Shown piece by piece: positions 31,094 through 39,458 of a stretch of 64,000 bases of DNA. The notes beneath the pieces are model-generated. The model was not told where the DNA came from. It did no database searches and saw only the letters and a program-made list of their open reading frames with translations. A program made the position numbers and the translations under genes. This DNA comes from an uncultured Pseudomonadales bacterium. Lineage in GTDB: Bacteria; Pseudomonadota; Gammaproteobacteria; Pseudomonadales; CANNCY01. How positions within the stretch are numbered: the stretch's first letter is position 1; each line of letters begins with the position of its first letter. The DNA lies in assembly GCA_947503335.1 (NCBI GenBank), contig CANNCY010000001.1, positions 62,001 through 126,000 on the forward strand. The letters are read 5' to 3'.

Positions 31094-32142
31094 AAAAGTT
31101 ATACGTGTCGATGATTGCGCTGGCGATGTCAGCACAGGTCGTAGCCCAAGGGCCTCAACAGCCACCTGCACAGGTTGTAGTTAGCGAGGTAATCGAGACC
31201 GAATTAAATCAAGAAATTACTGTGACCGGACGTGTGGTTAGCCCTAATGCTACTCAAGCCGTTGCCGAGGTGACTGGGCGAGTGGTGTACAGTGCACAAA
31301 TTGGTGAGTTAGTACCTAAGGGCGAGATGGTATACCAAATCGATACCGAAGTACTTGAGCTGCGCTATACCGAGCAAAAGGCGTTGGTGCAACGAGCAAA
31401 GTTGCAAACCGAATACTATCAAAAAGAACACGATCGATTAAAAACCTTAGGTACCGCAGCTAACGTTAGTGCAAATGCCTTAGATGAATCGGCCTATCGT
31501 TTAGGCGTGGCTAAGCAAGACTTAACTATTGCTAATGCCCGTTTAGCAATGATCGCCGACGAGATCGAGCGAGCGCGTTATATTGCACCGCACACATTGG
31601 TGGTGTCAGAACGTATGGTTAAAACCGGCGAATTCGTTAACCGGGGGCAAGCGGTGGTAGCGATGCATAACCCCCACCAGGTTGAGCTGTTGTTCGAGTT
31701 ACCCATTGTATGGCGTCATAAAGTAATCACTGGCGATCAATACAAGTTGTCGACCGCGGCGGGTCACGAACTAGATGTCACAGTATCTCACGTGGTTGCC
31801 GCTGCGAATGAGCGCTCACAAACTTTTCAGGTTAAAGCCCAGTTAGCGCAAAACCAACATGCAGTACTTGCCCTAAATGAAATTGTATCGGTGGTTGCGG
31901 TGTTACCGGTAACCGATGAAAGCGTGGCGATTCCGCGTGATGCGGTTGTTCTTCGCCAAGGCGGCACCTTTGTTTACCAAATCGATGAGGCCGAAGGCGT
32001 GGCTAAGCAGGTACCAGTGCAGCTGGGTAAGGGTACTGAAGAATACGTGTCATTTAAGGGCGAGCTGACACCGGGTGCCAAAGTAGCGATTCGTGGTGCA
32101 GAGCGTTTGCGCGATGGCCAAAAGGTGGTGATCAAAGGCTAA
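31090..32142 (+). CDS. RND efflux periplasmic adaptor (membrane-fusion protein)
   Basis: 350 residues with a signal peptide (MKKLYVSMIALAMSAQVVAQ). The start ATG 31090 overlaps the pump's stop and has a strong AAGGAGG at 31076-31082; the longer frame from 31036 is rejected. Family features are the split lipoyl/barrel-sandwich segments (VTGRVVSPNATQAVAEVTGR, then APHTLVVSERMVKTGEFVNRG), a helical hairpin at ~95-150 and beta-barrel and membrane-proximal domains. It should bridge the pump to an outer-membrane channel encoded elsewhere. Confidence 0.9.
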   Translation: MKKLYVSMIALAMSAQVVAQGPQQPPAQVVVSEVIETELNQEITVTGRVVSPNATQAVAEVTGRVVYSAQIGELVPKGEMVYQIDTEVLELRYTEQKALVQRAKLQTEYYQKEHDRLKTLGTAANVSANALDESAYRLGVAKQDLTIANARLAMIADEIERARYIAPHTLVVSERMVKTGEFVNRGQAVVAMHNPHQVELLFELPIVWRHKVITGDQYKLSTAAGHELDVTVSHVVAAANERSQTFQVKAQLAQNQHAVLALNEIVSVVAVLPVTDESVAIPRDAVVLRQGGTFVYQIDEAEGVAKQVPVQLGKGTEEYVSFKGELTPGAKVAIRGAERLRDGQKVVIKG

Positions 32143-32143
32143 T

Positions 32144-32563
32144 CTACCAACTTAGTTCGTCGGCTGCTAACCCTAAGGTAGCTGACGAGCGATCGAGTAT
32201 CTGATTAAGCGAGTTGTCGCGATCCCACCCCTTAGCACCGGTTGACCATAATAGTACAATGCCGTTAGTCTGCTGCGGTCCTCGCGGCTCGGCTAGTAAT
32301 ACATAACCATTGTGCGTAGCATCGATAACCTCTAGATTGTAGAACCTGGTCACTTTTGTTTGTTGTTGGCCAGTGTACGTTCCATTTTTCAGATATCGAC
32401 GTTCTAGCTTCTGAGACAGTTCTATCAGAAGTGACTGAGCGTCGGCTCGCCGACCATCTGCGACCTGCTTATTGTATGAGGGTAGGGCCAACGTGGTGAT
32501 GATCGCAATGATGGCTATTACGATCATTAGCTCAATCAGTGTGAATCCAATTACTTTATGCAT
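32144..32563 (-). CDS. Type IV pilin-like protein (PilE-type), opposite strand to the cluster
   Basis: About 139 residues from ATG 32563 (an upstream TTG at 32569 is possible). A very short leader MHKVIG is followed by FTLIELMIVIAIIAIITTLALPSY: prepilin peptidase site G/F, Glu at +5, and a hydrophobic N-terminal helix. The remainder resembles minor PilE pilins (RRADAQSLLIELSQKLERRY), but no terminal Cys pair is seen. It is transcribed away from the plus-strand minor-pilin operon and ends facing the RND adaptor gene with a one-base gap. It could be a minor pilin; I cannot call it the major subunit. Confidence 0.82.
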   Translation of the reverse strand: MHKVIGFTLIELMIVIAIIAIITTLALPSYNKQVADGRRADAQSLLIELSQKLERRYLKNGTYTGQQQTKVTRFYNLEVIDATHNGYVLLAEPRGPQQTNGIVLLWSTGAKGWDRDNSLNQILDRSSATLGLAADELSW

Positions 32564-32830
32564 TAGCAATCTCGCTCTGTCGCCTTAGGCTAGATACCGT
32601 ACACAAACGGCTATATGTAGGAAAATGTATTTTTAGGCACCGTCTGTGAGAAAAACTGACCGCTGACTACACTGATACTGATGACTAGGTCTAATTCTGG
32701 TAGGCTTTTAGGCCAAATACGGATGATATGGGTGTTTTGTGACTTGGTATGCGCTTGTCTGCGACCTAAGTTGTAGAAACTTGATCGCCGATTGTACATA
32801 ATTCAAGAAAGCAGACACCCTAATTACATA

Positions 32831-33505
32831 ATGCAAGAGGTGCACGGTTTGCAACGTTTAAAGAGCCGCCAAAAAGGCTTAACACTGGTCGAGCTAATGG
32901 TAGCAGTCGCTGTTGTGGGCGTATTGCTGTCTGTTGGCATACCAAGCTTTACGAACATGATCGACACCAATCGTATTAAGGGTGCGGCCGAAACCCTGTA
33001 TGCCAATGTGCAACGTGCTCGCTCTGAGTCGATAAAGCGCAATGGCGATATCTATGTGAACTTCTCGGCTGATGGGTCGGCTACCTGGGTATATGGCGTA
33101 AGCGATTTAACAAGCTGTACTTTATCGGTAACTGATGCGACTAATGCAGCTGCTTGTGCCATTACAGTTGATGACGGAGACGGAGATAACGTAGTTCATA
33201 TGGTCACTGACTCTGATGGTGACGGTGTCTTTGATCAAGACTTGGGTGACCGAATATTAATGCGATTTATTGACGAGCAATATGTAGACGTTACTATGGC
33301 TTTGAGCGGCTTTGCGTCAGGCACTCAACTTGTATTCAATGGGCGTCAAGGCACTACACGCGATTCAGATACAGGTATATTCTCTACAGGTACTGTTCAA
33401 TTAACGTCGGGCAATGGCAAACGACTTGATGTACGGCTGTCAGCATTAGGGCAAGTACGAATTTGCACGCCCGATAACAGTGTGCCAGGGTATCAAGCAT
33501 GTTAA
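32831..33505 (+). CDS. FimT/GspH-like pseudopilin
   Basis: 225 residues from ATG 32831; the longer frame opens at a TTG (32792) and is less likely. A leader of 16 residues ends in RQKG, then LTLVELMVAVAVVGVLLSVG, with Glu +5. A GspH/FimT-like region follows (YANVQRARSESIKRNGDI). In the middle an Asp-rich loop (TDSDGDGVFDQD, nt ~33203-33250) resembles calcium-binding loops. It is the first gene of a tightly packed five-gene operon and overlaps pilW by seven bases. Confidence 0.85.
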   Translation: MQEVHGLQRLKSRQKGLTLVELMVAVAVVGVLLSVGIPSFTNMIDTNRIKGAAETLYANVQRARSESIKRNGDIYVNFSADGSATWVYGVSDLTSCTLSVTDATNAAACAITVDDGDGDNVVHMVTDSDGDGVFDQDLGDRILMRFIDEQYVDVTMALSGFASGTQLVFNGRQGTTRDSDTGIFSTGTVQLTSGNGKRLDVRLSALGQVRICTPDNSVPGYQAC

Positions 33506-34305
33506 AGAATAATCAAAAAGGTTTTACCCTAGTTGAATTAATGGTTGCGCTAGCGATTGGTGCCACCATTCTTGCCGCGGCTGTAGGTATCTATGTAACC
33601 ACCGTGATTAATAGTGGGTCGGTGATTGCGTCGAGTAGGTTGAATCAAGAATTAACTACGATGATGGACGTAATGGTTCGAGATATTCGCAGGGCAGGCT
33701 ATTCGGGCGAGAGTTCAGTTGTAGAGTCGCCAACATCAAATTCATTTCAGCAAGTAGACGTAACGGCTTTGGCGATCAGAGCTTCGATTGCGAGCCCGAC
33801 CGCTGACGTTGCCCGCGGTACAGACGGTACATGTATTCTATATGCCTATGATTCAGACCCTGTAGGCGATGCTAATGAAGGCGTGCTAAACGCAACAGAT
33901 ATGTTCGGATTTCGATTAAACAATGGTGTTGTGCAGATGCGCCAGCAAGGTGATACGGCAGATGCGAGGCACGATAGTTGCGCGGGTGCTAACGACACAT
34001 GGATCGATGTGACCGATGCAAGCACTATTAATATCTCGACATTAACCTTTAACGCAGGTGCTTCAGAATGTATTACCACTCGTGAGAAAGACGGGTTAGA
34101 TAATGATGGAGCTAATGGTATCGATGATGATGCTGAAGCCGATTGTTATGACGTAGTTGTTCCTACAGCAGGAAGTGGCGAGATTACTGTCGAGGCGAGA
34201 GAAATCGAAATCACATTGATTGGTAATCTAATTAGAGACCCTGCGGTTTCGCACAGTGTTACCCGTTCTGTGAGGGTACGTAATGATTTGGTAAGGCAGC
34301 GCTAA
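33499..34305 (+). CDS. pilW: Minor pilin PilW
   Basis: 268 residues. Prepilin site QKG/FTLVELMVALAIGATIL with Glu +5, then the PilW signature LNQELTTMMDVMVRDIRRAGYSG. A second Asp-rich stretch (KDGLDNDGANGIDDDAEAD in pieces, nt ~34084-34145) resembles a calcium loop. PilW is part of the minor-pilin priming complex at the tip of type IV pili. The stop overlaps the start of the next gene by one base. Confidence 0.87.
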   Translation: MLKNNQKGFTLVELMVALAIGATILAAAVGIYVTTVINSGSVIASSRLNQELTTMMDVMVRDIRRAGYSGESSVVESPTSNSFQQVDVTALAIRASIASPTADVARGTDGTCILYAYDSDPVGDANEGVLNATDMFGFRLNNGVVQMRQQGDTADARHDSCAGANDTWIDVTDASTINISTLTFNAGASECITTREKDGLDNDGANGIDDDAEADCYDVVVPTAGSGEITVEAREIEITLIGNLIRDPAVSHSVTRSVRVRNDLVRQR

Positions 34306-35474
34306 TGAACATTAAACAGCAACAGGGTGTGGCAACACTTGCCTTCGCAATGATTATCCTCGTACTAGCGACGTCGGTAACGCTGTACAGTGTTAACTTT
34401 GCTAAGCAAGAATTATCTATTGCAGCAAATTCGGCGCGAGATAAACAGGCTTTTGAAGCGGCAGAAGCGGGCATCTCAGCAGCGATTGCTTATGTGAAAG
34501 ATGGTGCAGATAGAGATGACGACGGCAGCATCGATCCTATTTTTGATACCGACGGCGATGGTGTAGGCGACTCAGTCAGCTCAGCAATAGGAACGGGATT
34601 TGTTGAGGTAGAACTGACTGTTTCTGCGGGTGAATTCTTCATTACCTCGGTAGGTTATAGCGATGATCGCTCGGGTGAACGTACCATTACTCAGTTCATA
34701 GCTAGAGCAGACCCATTACCAAATGATCCTGCTAACCCTATGATTTCGCGTGGCTCAGTTGTAGTTAATGGGTCGGCAACGGTATATAACCAAGAAGGTT
34801 TCAGCACCATCTGGAGTGGTGGTGAAATTGATCTAGGTTCAAACAATAGTACCGCAACCTATGTGCCCGATATGGGGGCGGCCGGTTATCCTAACTGTAT
34901 GGATACGCCATTAACCTGTAGCTTTGTGGCTTCATCAAACAAGGTGAACATTGGTCTAGATGCAATTGAAAACGACTCTAGTATTGGCAATCTAACTCAG
35001 GCCGAGTTATTTGCTAATTTCTTTGGAATGACTCCAGACGCCTATAGAGAAAGTATGGTTACTCTCGAGACAACAGCGGCAAATGCAGCTACTGATGTGC
35101 AAACCGCTACCGGCGAGGTAATTTGGGTCGAGGGTGATGCAGCATTCGATTCGACAACAGTTGGCTGCAACGTAGCCGTTACCGGTAATAAGCTTTGTGG
35201 CGTAGATGTAGGCGAGTCTGACGAGCCATCAATCATGATTATTAATGGTAACGCTTCATTTAGCGGTACGCCTAACTTTACTGGTGTTGTATTTATTCTT
35301 GGTGATGCATCTTTAAGTGCAAACATGTCGGTGCAAGGTGCAATCATCATTGCAGGTGAGACGACGACGGCGAGCGGTAGCTTAGATGTTTATTACAACT
35401 CGCAAGTGATGGAAGACATCAGAGATAACGGCCCAACATCCGGCGCAGCTGGTACATGGAAAGACTTTGAGTAA
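34305..35474 (+). CDS. Large PilX-like minor pilin
   Basis: 389 residues, about twice the size of Pseudomonas PilX. The N-terminus QQQG/VATLAFAMIILVLATS lacks Glu +5, as in PilX and GspK proteins, which sit at the top of the pilus or pseudopilus. The KQAFEAAEAGISAAIAY segment is the PilX_N signature. An Asp-rich stretch follows (DRDDDGSIDP and DTDGDGVGDS, nt ~34497-34577). The C-terminal ~220 residues look like a beta-solenoid (repeating V-I-N-G-N-A / V-I-F-I-L-G-D pattern). The assignment rests on N-terminus and position. Confidence 0.78.
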   Translation: MNIKQQQGVATLAFAMIILVLATSVTLYSVNFAKQELSIAANSARDKQAFEAAEAGISAAIAYVKDGADRDDDGSIDPIFDTDGDGVGDSVSSAIGTGFVEVELTVSAGEFFITSVGYSDDRSGERTITQFIARADPLPNDPANPMISRGSVVVNGSATVYNQEGFSTIWSGGEIDLGSNNSTATYVPDMGAAGYPNCMDTPLTCSFVASSNKVNIGLDAIENDSSIGNLTQAELFANFFGMTPDAYRESMVTLETTAANAATDVQTATGEVIWVEGDAAFDSTTVGCNVAVTGNKLCGVDVGESDEPSIMIINGNASFSGTPNFTGVVFILGDASLSANMSVQGAIIIAGETTTASGSLDVYYNSQVMEDIRDNGPTSGAAGTWKDFE

Positions 35475-35489
35475 GTCAGAGGCAGGATT

Positions 35490-37556
35490 ATGAGAAATAC
35501 AGTAAATGGCTTGAAGAGCGTTAAGCATCAATTAGGTATTGGTCTGATTGAGGTTTTAATCGCTGCACTGATCTTGGCAGTAGGTGTTGCTGCGGTCACT
35601 AAGGTGCAAGGCGACTTGTTCACGTCTAGTTCTGAAAGTAAAGCTAGGGCCGAGGCTTTAGCCATTGCGTCTGCGCGAATAGAAGAAATGCGCAACTATA
35701 CCAATGCAGTTGCTGATGAGGACGCTTTTAAAAACTATTTTAAAGTCGCTGCAGACACTAACCAGCGGGTGATTAACGGTACAAATGCGTCGTTTACTCG
35801 TACCGAAACATTGGTGGCTAATGGTGACGCCCGCAATGTGACGGTAAAGGTGACTTGGGCTGGTCAGCTAGGTGCTACGCAAGAGGCAACTTTAAATACA
35901 CTGCTGTCTTACGCTTCTCCTAAAGGGCCGGGTATCACCGAAATGGATTTTGCCGACCCTATTGTAGCTGCACCAACAGGGCGAGCCGAGTTAGGTAAGG
36001 GTACTGCGCCATCGGTTGACTCTGACAATGATGACGGCACTGGGTTATATGATTCGCAAGATGGCGACCTTAACCTAGTTGTAGGTGACAACAATAAGAT
36101 TGTACTAACGCTACGAGACGCCTGTGATGCCAGTGGTGGTAACTGCACCGATTTCGTAAAAATTAGTGGGCGAGTATACATCGATCTGAGTACGCAAGGA
36201 TCGCTTAAGCCCGGTGAAGTCTATGTTCAGGCTTCTGACGCAGCCTATTGTACTCGCTATTATTTCGACCCGACAGCTGGTGCTACAGACGATGGTGGTC
36301 TGCCATTGGGTGGCAACGTGGTCGTGTCGACGGCAACTACTGTTGCCGAGTTAACGGCTAATGGCGATTATAAATACTTTAATTACACCTGCTATTTGGG
36401 TGGTGGTTGGCATGGCAATATCGGGCTCTTATTTGCTGGCGGTGTTAGTCAGCAAGATAAGGTCTGTATGGGCGACCCTGTATCTGCAAACCTTTGGGAG
36501 CAGCCAGTTATTGGTACTAGGCGTGCATATCGCGGGATGATCTACCCTAAGTTAGATCCAAACGATGCGAACGCAGAGAAAATTTACGAGTCTTATGGTA
36601 TCGCAGACGCCACGTCAATTCCTGCAGCGGGCGAACACGGTCATGACTTTGTAGTTGGTAAGCTATCAGCTAGCTCACTAGATGGTAGCTATTGTGTGAG
36701 CGCCGGTTTGATGACTAGAACCGATGCCAATATCAATGGTACCGATGGTGACTTGTTTGAAGGGAACCCCGAAGATTTTGTGTGTTTGAATGACGGTTTA
36801 TTAGATGCCTACGATACGACGACGCATACTCATGATACCGTGTGCCCCTATGACCCGACTGACCCACCAATTAGTAGATACATTGTGTCAGGTAACTATA
36901 ACTTGGATGCTGAAGAGTCTGATGCAAATACGTTGTTGTTCCAGACGATCGGTTTCTTGACTTCTGATGGCTGGGGTAACTGTCGTTGGGTTACAGACGA
37001 AGAAACACTTTATACGGGTAAGTTTGGCTGTCAGGTATTTGACTGGGATGAGACTGATGTAACGGGTTGGGACGGGTTAATCTACGGGTTCAATTTCTTG
37101 TACAAAGATCAGGTATCTTGTTCACCCAACTCACATTCGTTTACTAACCTAAACGGAAACTCTGCCGGTAATGACGTGACTTGTACGGTCGTTGCAGATG
37201 GTGGTGAGCCAAAATCACCAATGAGCTTGAGTGGTACGGTAACAGCGCCTAATAAGAAGGAGTTAATCTCAATTACGTCGAATGTAACGGGTTTTGGCTG
37301 TTCATCTACCATTGATGGTTTGTCGTATAACTGTATCTCTGACCCATTTGCTGGTACTAGTTCTTACACCGCTACGCTAAGTACCGCTGGTTACTTATGT
37401 CCAGCTCAGTTAATTGTGGGCACTGGATCAGTCTTTGTTGCTGGTGGTGACGGCGGTGGTGTAATGACAGTAAGTAACATGAAACCAGATAGTTTCACCC
37501 TAAATTTGACTATCGTGGGCGGCCCGTCACAGGCTGATAAGTGCCCAGCATTATAG
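35490..37556 (+). CDS. Oversized PilV-like minor pilin with cysteine-rich extracellular region
   Basis: 688 residues, three to four times the usual PilV length. The N-terminus matches PilV: LG/IGLIEVLIAALILAVGVAAV with Glu +5, then ARAEALAIASARIEEMRNYT. Residues ~165-200 have an Asp-rich loop (VDSDNDDGTGLYDSQDGD, nt ~36013-36075). The rest is beta-rich with many cysteines (about 16, probably disulfide-bonded outside the cell) and ends in an Ig-like module (~545-688). Its size suggests it carries a tip adhesin-like function that in other species is supplied by PilY1; this is inference. Confidence 0.75.
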   Translation: MRNTVNGLKSVKHQLGIGLIEVLIAALILAVGVAAVTKVQGDLFTSSSESKARAEALAIASARIEEMRNYTNAVADEDAFKNYFKVAADTNQRVINGTNASFTRTETLVANGDARNVTVKVTWAGQLGATQEATLNTLLSYASPKGPGITEMDFADPIVAAPTGRAELGKGTAPSVDSDNDDGTGLYDSQDGDLNLVVGDNNKIVLTLRDACDASGGNCTDFVKISGRVYIDLSTQGSLKPGEVYVQASDAAYCTRYYFDPTAGATDDGGLPLGGNVVVSTATTVAELTANGDYKYFNYTCYLGGGWHGNIGLLFAGGVSQQDKVCMGDPVSANLWEQPVIGTRRAYRGMIYPKLDPNDANAEKIYESYGIADATSIPAAGEHGHDFVVGKLSASSLDGSYCVSAGLMTRTDANINGTDGDLFEGNPEDFVCLNDGLLDAYDTTTHTHDTVCPYDPTDPPISRYIVSGNYNLDAEESDANTLLFQTIGFLTSDGWGNCRWVTDEETLYTGKFGCQVFDWDETDVTGWDGLIYGFNFLYKDQVSCSPNSHSFTNLNGNSAGNDVTCTVVADGGEPKSPMSLSGTVTAPNKKELISITSNVTGFGCSSTIDGLSYNCISDPFAGTSSYTATLSTAGYLCPAQLIVGTGSVFVAGGDGGGVMTVSNMKPDSFTLNLTIVGGPSQADKCPAL

Positions 37557-37567
37557 TAGGTGAGGTA

Positions 37568-38008
37568 ATGAGAATGAATGATCAAAATAAAAATCGAGGC
37601 TTCACACTAATTGAACTAATGATGGTGGTCGCAATTGTGGCCATTATCGCAACGTTCGCGGTGCCTGCGTATCAAGATGCAGTTCGCAAGGGTAAGCGCG
37701 CAGATGCTGTAGCGGCGTTGAGTAAGCTTCAACTAGCTCAAGAAAAGCTACGAGGTAGTTGTGCGAACTATGCGAATGCTTTGGGTACCGCAGATAATTG
37801 CGCAGGTCGTACCATCAATTGGGCTGCCGATGGTTTTAGCGCGCAAGATTATTATGCGATATCGATTACAGCAGCCACTGGTAATTCGTATACGCTTCAA
37901 GCTGACCCTAGGGCTTCTCAAGCCGGTGATACCGCCTGTGACCCAATGACAATTACCTATGCAAACGGTACGACTACTAAGGGGCCTGCAGGATGCTGGG
38001 GAAAATAG
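37568..38008 (+). CDS. pilE: PilE-like type IV pilin
   Basis: 146 residues from ATG 37568, with AGGTGAGG just upstream; an in-frame codon at 37541 lies inside the previous gene and is less likely. Prepilin site NRG/FTLIELMMVVAIVAIIATFAVPAY with Glu +5, then RKGKRADAVAALSKLQLAQEKLR and a PilE-type C-terminus with a Cys pair (TACDP ... GPAGCWGK). Last gene of the minor-pilin operon, as pilE is in Pseudomonas, and followed by a strong terminator. Confidence 0.88.
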   Translation: MRMNDQNKNRGFTLIELMMVVAIVAIIATFAVPAYQDAVRKGKRADAVAALSKLQLAQEKLRGSCANYANALGTADNCAGRTINWAADGFSAQDYYAISITAATGNSYTLQADPRASQAGDTACDPMTITYANGTTTKGPAGCWGK

Positions 38009-38029
38009 TTTAGTACTTGTATACATAAC

Positions 38030-38060
38030 CGCCGCTTAGCCCAAAACTAAGCGGCGTTTT
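38030..38060 (+). terminator. Terminator after the pilin operon
   Basis: Perfect ten-base stem cgccgcttag / ctaagcggcg (38030-38039 / 38047-38056), loop cccaaaa, then TTTTCATTTTT. Confidence 0.9.
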
Positions 38061-38080
38061 CATTTTTGGGGGAATAACAA

Positions 38081-39364
38081 ATGAACACCACAAAAAAAAT
38101 TATTTCAGCAGCACTGTTGTCAGCAGTTAGCTCGCTGTCAATTGCCGACACAAAAGTCATCTACGCTGGTCAGCTTCTAGCCGACGCCCGCCAAGCGCCG
38201 CAGTCGCAAATGTCAGTGATTGTAGAAGATGGCAAAATCAAAGCGGTTAAAAAAGGCTTTGTTGAAATGGGCGAGTATGAAGGGGCTACGCTAGTTGATC
38301 ATCGCGACCGTTTTGTGATGCCTGGGCTGTTTGATATGCATGTACACCTACAGTTCGAATTAGGGCCAAATAACAAAATCGAAACATTGACTGAATCATC
38401 AGAGCTAGTGGCAATGAAAAGCGTGATGTTCGCCGAGCGTACACTGAAGGCAGGTTTCACTACGGTGCGTGATTTGGGCTCAGAGCCACAGGCAATGTAT
38501 GCGCTTCGTGATGCGATCAACAAAGGCTGGGTCGACGGCCCCCGCATTATCGCCGCAGGGCAGGTAAGCATTACCGGTGGTCATCTTGATATTGATGGTA
38601 TGCGTCATGACTTACTTGAAAAATATACAGCCCCCTACGTATGCGACGATGCTGCCGAGTGTCAAAAGGCAACGCGCCAAGCAATTAAATATGGTGGCGA
38701 CGCGATTAAAATTGCTTCAACTGGCGGTGTATTAAGTGATACCTCAACGGGTACCGGCCAACAAATGACAGATCCCGAGATCAAGGCGGTAGTTGATACA
38801 GCGCATGCGCTGGGGCGCAAAGTGGCGAGTCATGCCCATGCAGCCGAAGGCATTAACGCCGCGTTACGCGCAGGTGTGGATAGTATTGAACATGGCAGTT
38901 ACAGCAATGCCGAAAGCATTAAGCTATTCAAAAAATCGGGTGCCTACCTTGTGCCAACATTACTTGCCGGCCACACCGTTGTGGGCATGGCCAAGTCGTC
39001 AAACTTTATGAGTGCTGATATCAAAGCTAAGGCACTGCGTGTGGGCGAAGATATGAAAGCTGCCTTCACCAAATCATACAAAGGCGGCGTGAAGATCGCT
39101 TTCGGTACAGATAGCGGTGTGTCGATTCATGGTACTAACGCACACGAAGCCGTGCTGATGAAAGAAGCTGGTATGAGCGAGAAGGATATCTTGATTAGCG
39201 CAACGATCAATGCTTCAGATTTAGCTGGCCTATCGTCTAGTGTTGGCCAATTAAAGGCAGGCTATGCGGCAGACATGATTGCCTTAGAGCAAAGCCCATT
39301 AAAGAACATTGAAACGCTTAAATCGGTGTCGTGGGTAATGAAAGGCGGCAAAGTCGTTAAGTAA
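38081..39364 (+). CDS. Secreted metal-dependent amidohydrolase (prolidase/imidazolonepropionase-like)
   Basis: 427 residues with a signal peptide (MNTTKKIISAALLSAVSSLSIA), so periplasmic or exported. The TIM-barrel amidohydrolase motifs are in order: HxH metal ligands (FDMHVHLQF), a lysine in GGDAIKIASTGG that may be carboxylated, histidines in KVASHAHA and SIEHGSY, and the catalytic aspartate in FGTDSG. This set is typical of the Xaa-Pro dipeptidase/carboxypeptidase-like branch of the superfamily, where members cleave dipeptides or cyclic amides. The substrate cannot be told from sequence. Single gene between two terminators. Confidence 0.87.
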   Translation: MNTTKKIISAALLSAVSSLSIADTKVIYAGQLLADARQAPQSQMSVIVEDGKIKAVKKGFVEMGEYEGATLVDHRDRFVMPGLFDMHVHLQFELGPNNKIETLTESSELVAMKSVMFAERTLKAGFTTVRDLGSEPQAMYALRDAINKGWVDGPRIIAAGQVSITGGHLDIDGMRHDLLEKYTAPYVCDDAAECQKATRQAIKYGGDAIKIASTGGVLSDTSTGTGQQMTDPEIKAVVDTAHALGRKVASHAHAAEGINAALRAGVDSIEHGSYSNAESIKLFKKSGAYLVPTLLAGHTVVGMAKSSNFMSADIKAKALRVGEDMKAAFTKSYKGGVKIAFGTDSGVSIHGTNAHEAVLMKEAGMSEKDILISATINASDLAGLSSSVGQLKAGYAADMIALEQSPLKNIETLKSVSWVMKGGKVVK

Positions 39365-39382
39365 TAAAGTATTTAAGCAATA

Positions 39383-39416
39383 AAAAAGGCCGCAAGCATT
39401 AGCTTCGCGGCCTTTT
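39383..39416. terminator. Terminator between the amidohydrolase gene and sodB
   Basis: aaaaaggccgc ... gcggccttttt with an inner aagc/gctt stem; A-tract and T-tract on either side suit both convergent genes. Confidence 0.82.
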
Positions 39417-39458
39417 TCATTAGAAGCGAGTATCAAAACTCGGCCTAACAAGAATCAA

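Noticed and set aside
32611-32799. 62-codon minus-strand open frame in the gap between the two divergent pilin genes
   Set aside because: No ribosome-binding site, no recognisable motif or signal, and basic/aromatic composition typical of non-coding sequence read as protein. The gap more likely holds promoters.
32564-32830. Possible sigma-54 promoter (PilR target) before the pilin genes
   Set aside because: I looked on both strands for GG-N10-GC with the TGGCAC / TTGCA context. The best candidates (around TTGG at ~32743 and GG at ~32700) have wrong spacing or lack the GC.
28004-38008. Mobile or integrated island covering the pump and pilin genes
   Set aside because: No integrase, transposase, tRNA junction or flanking direct repeats were seen, and base composition looks continuous with the neighbours.
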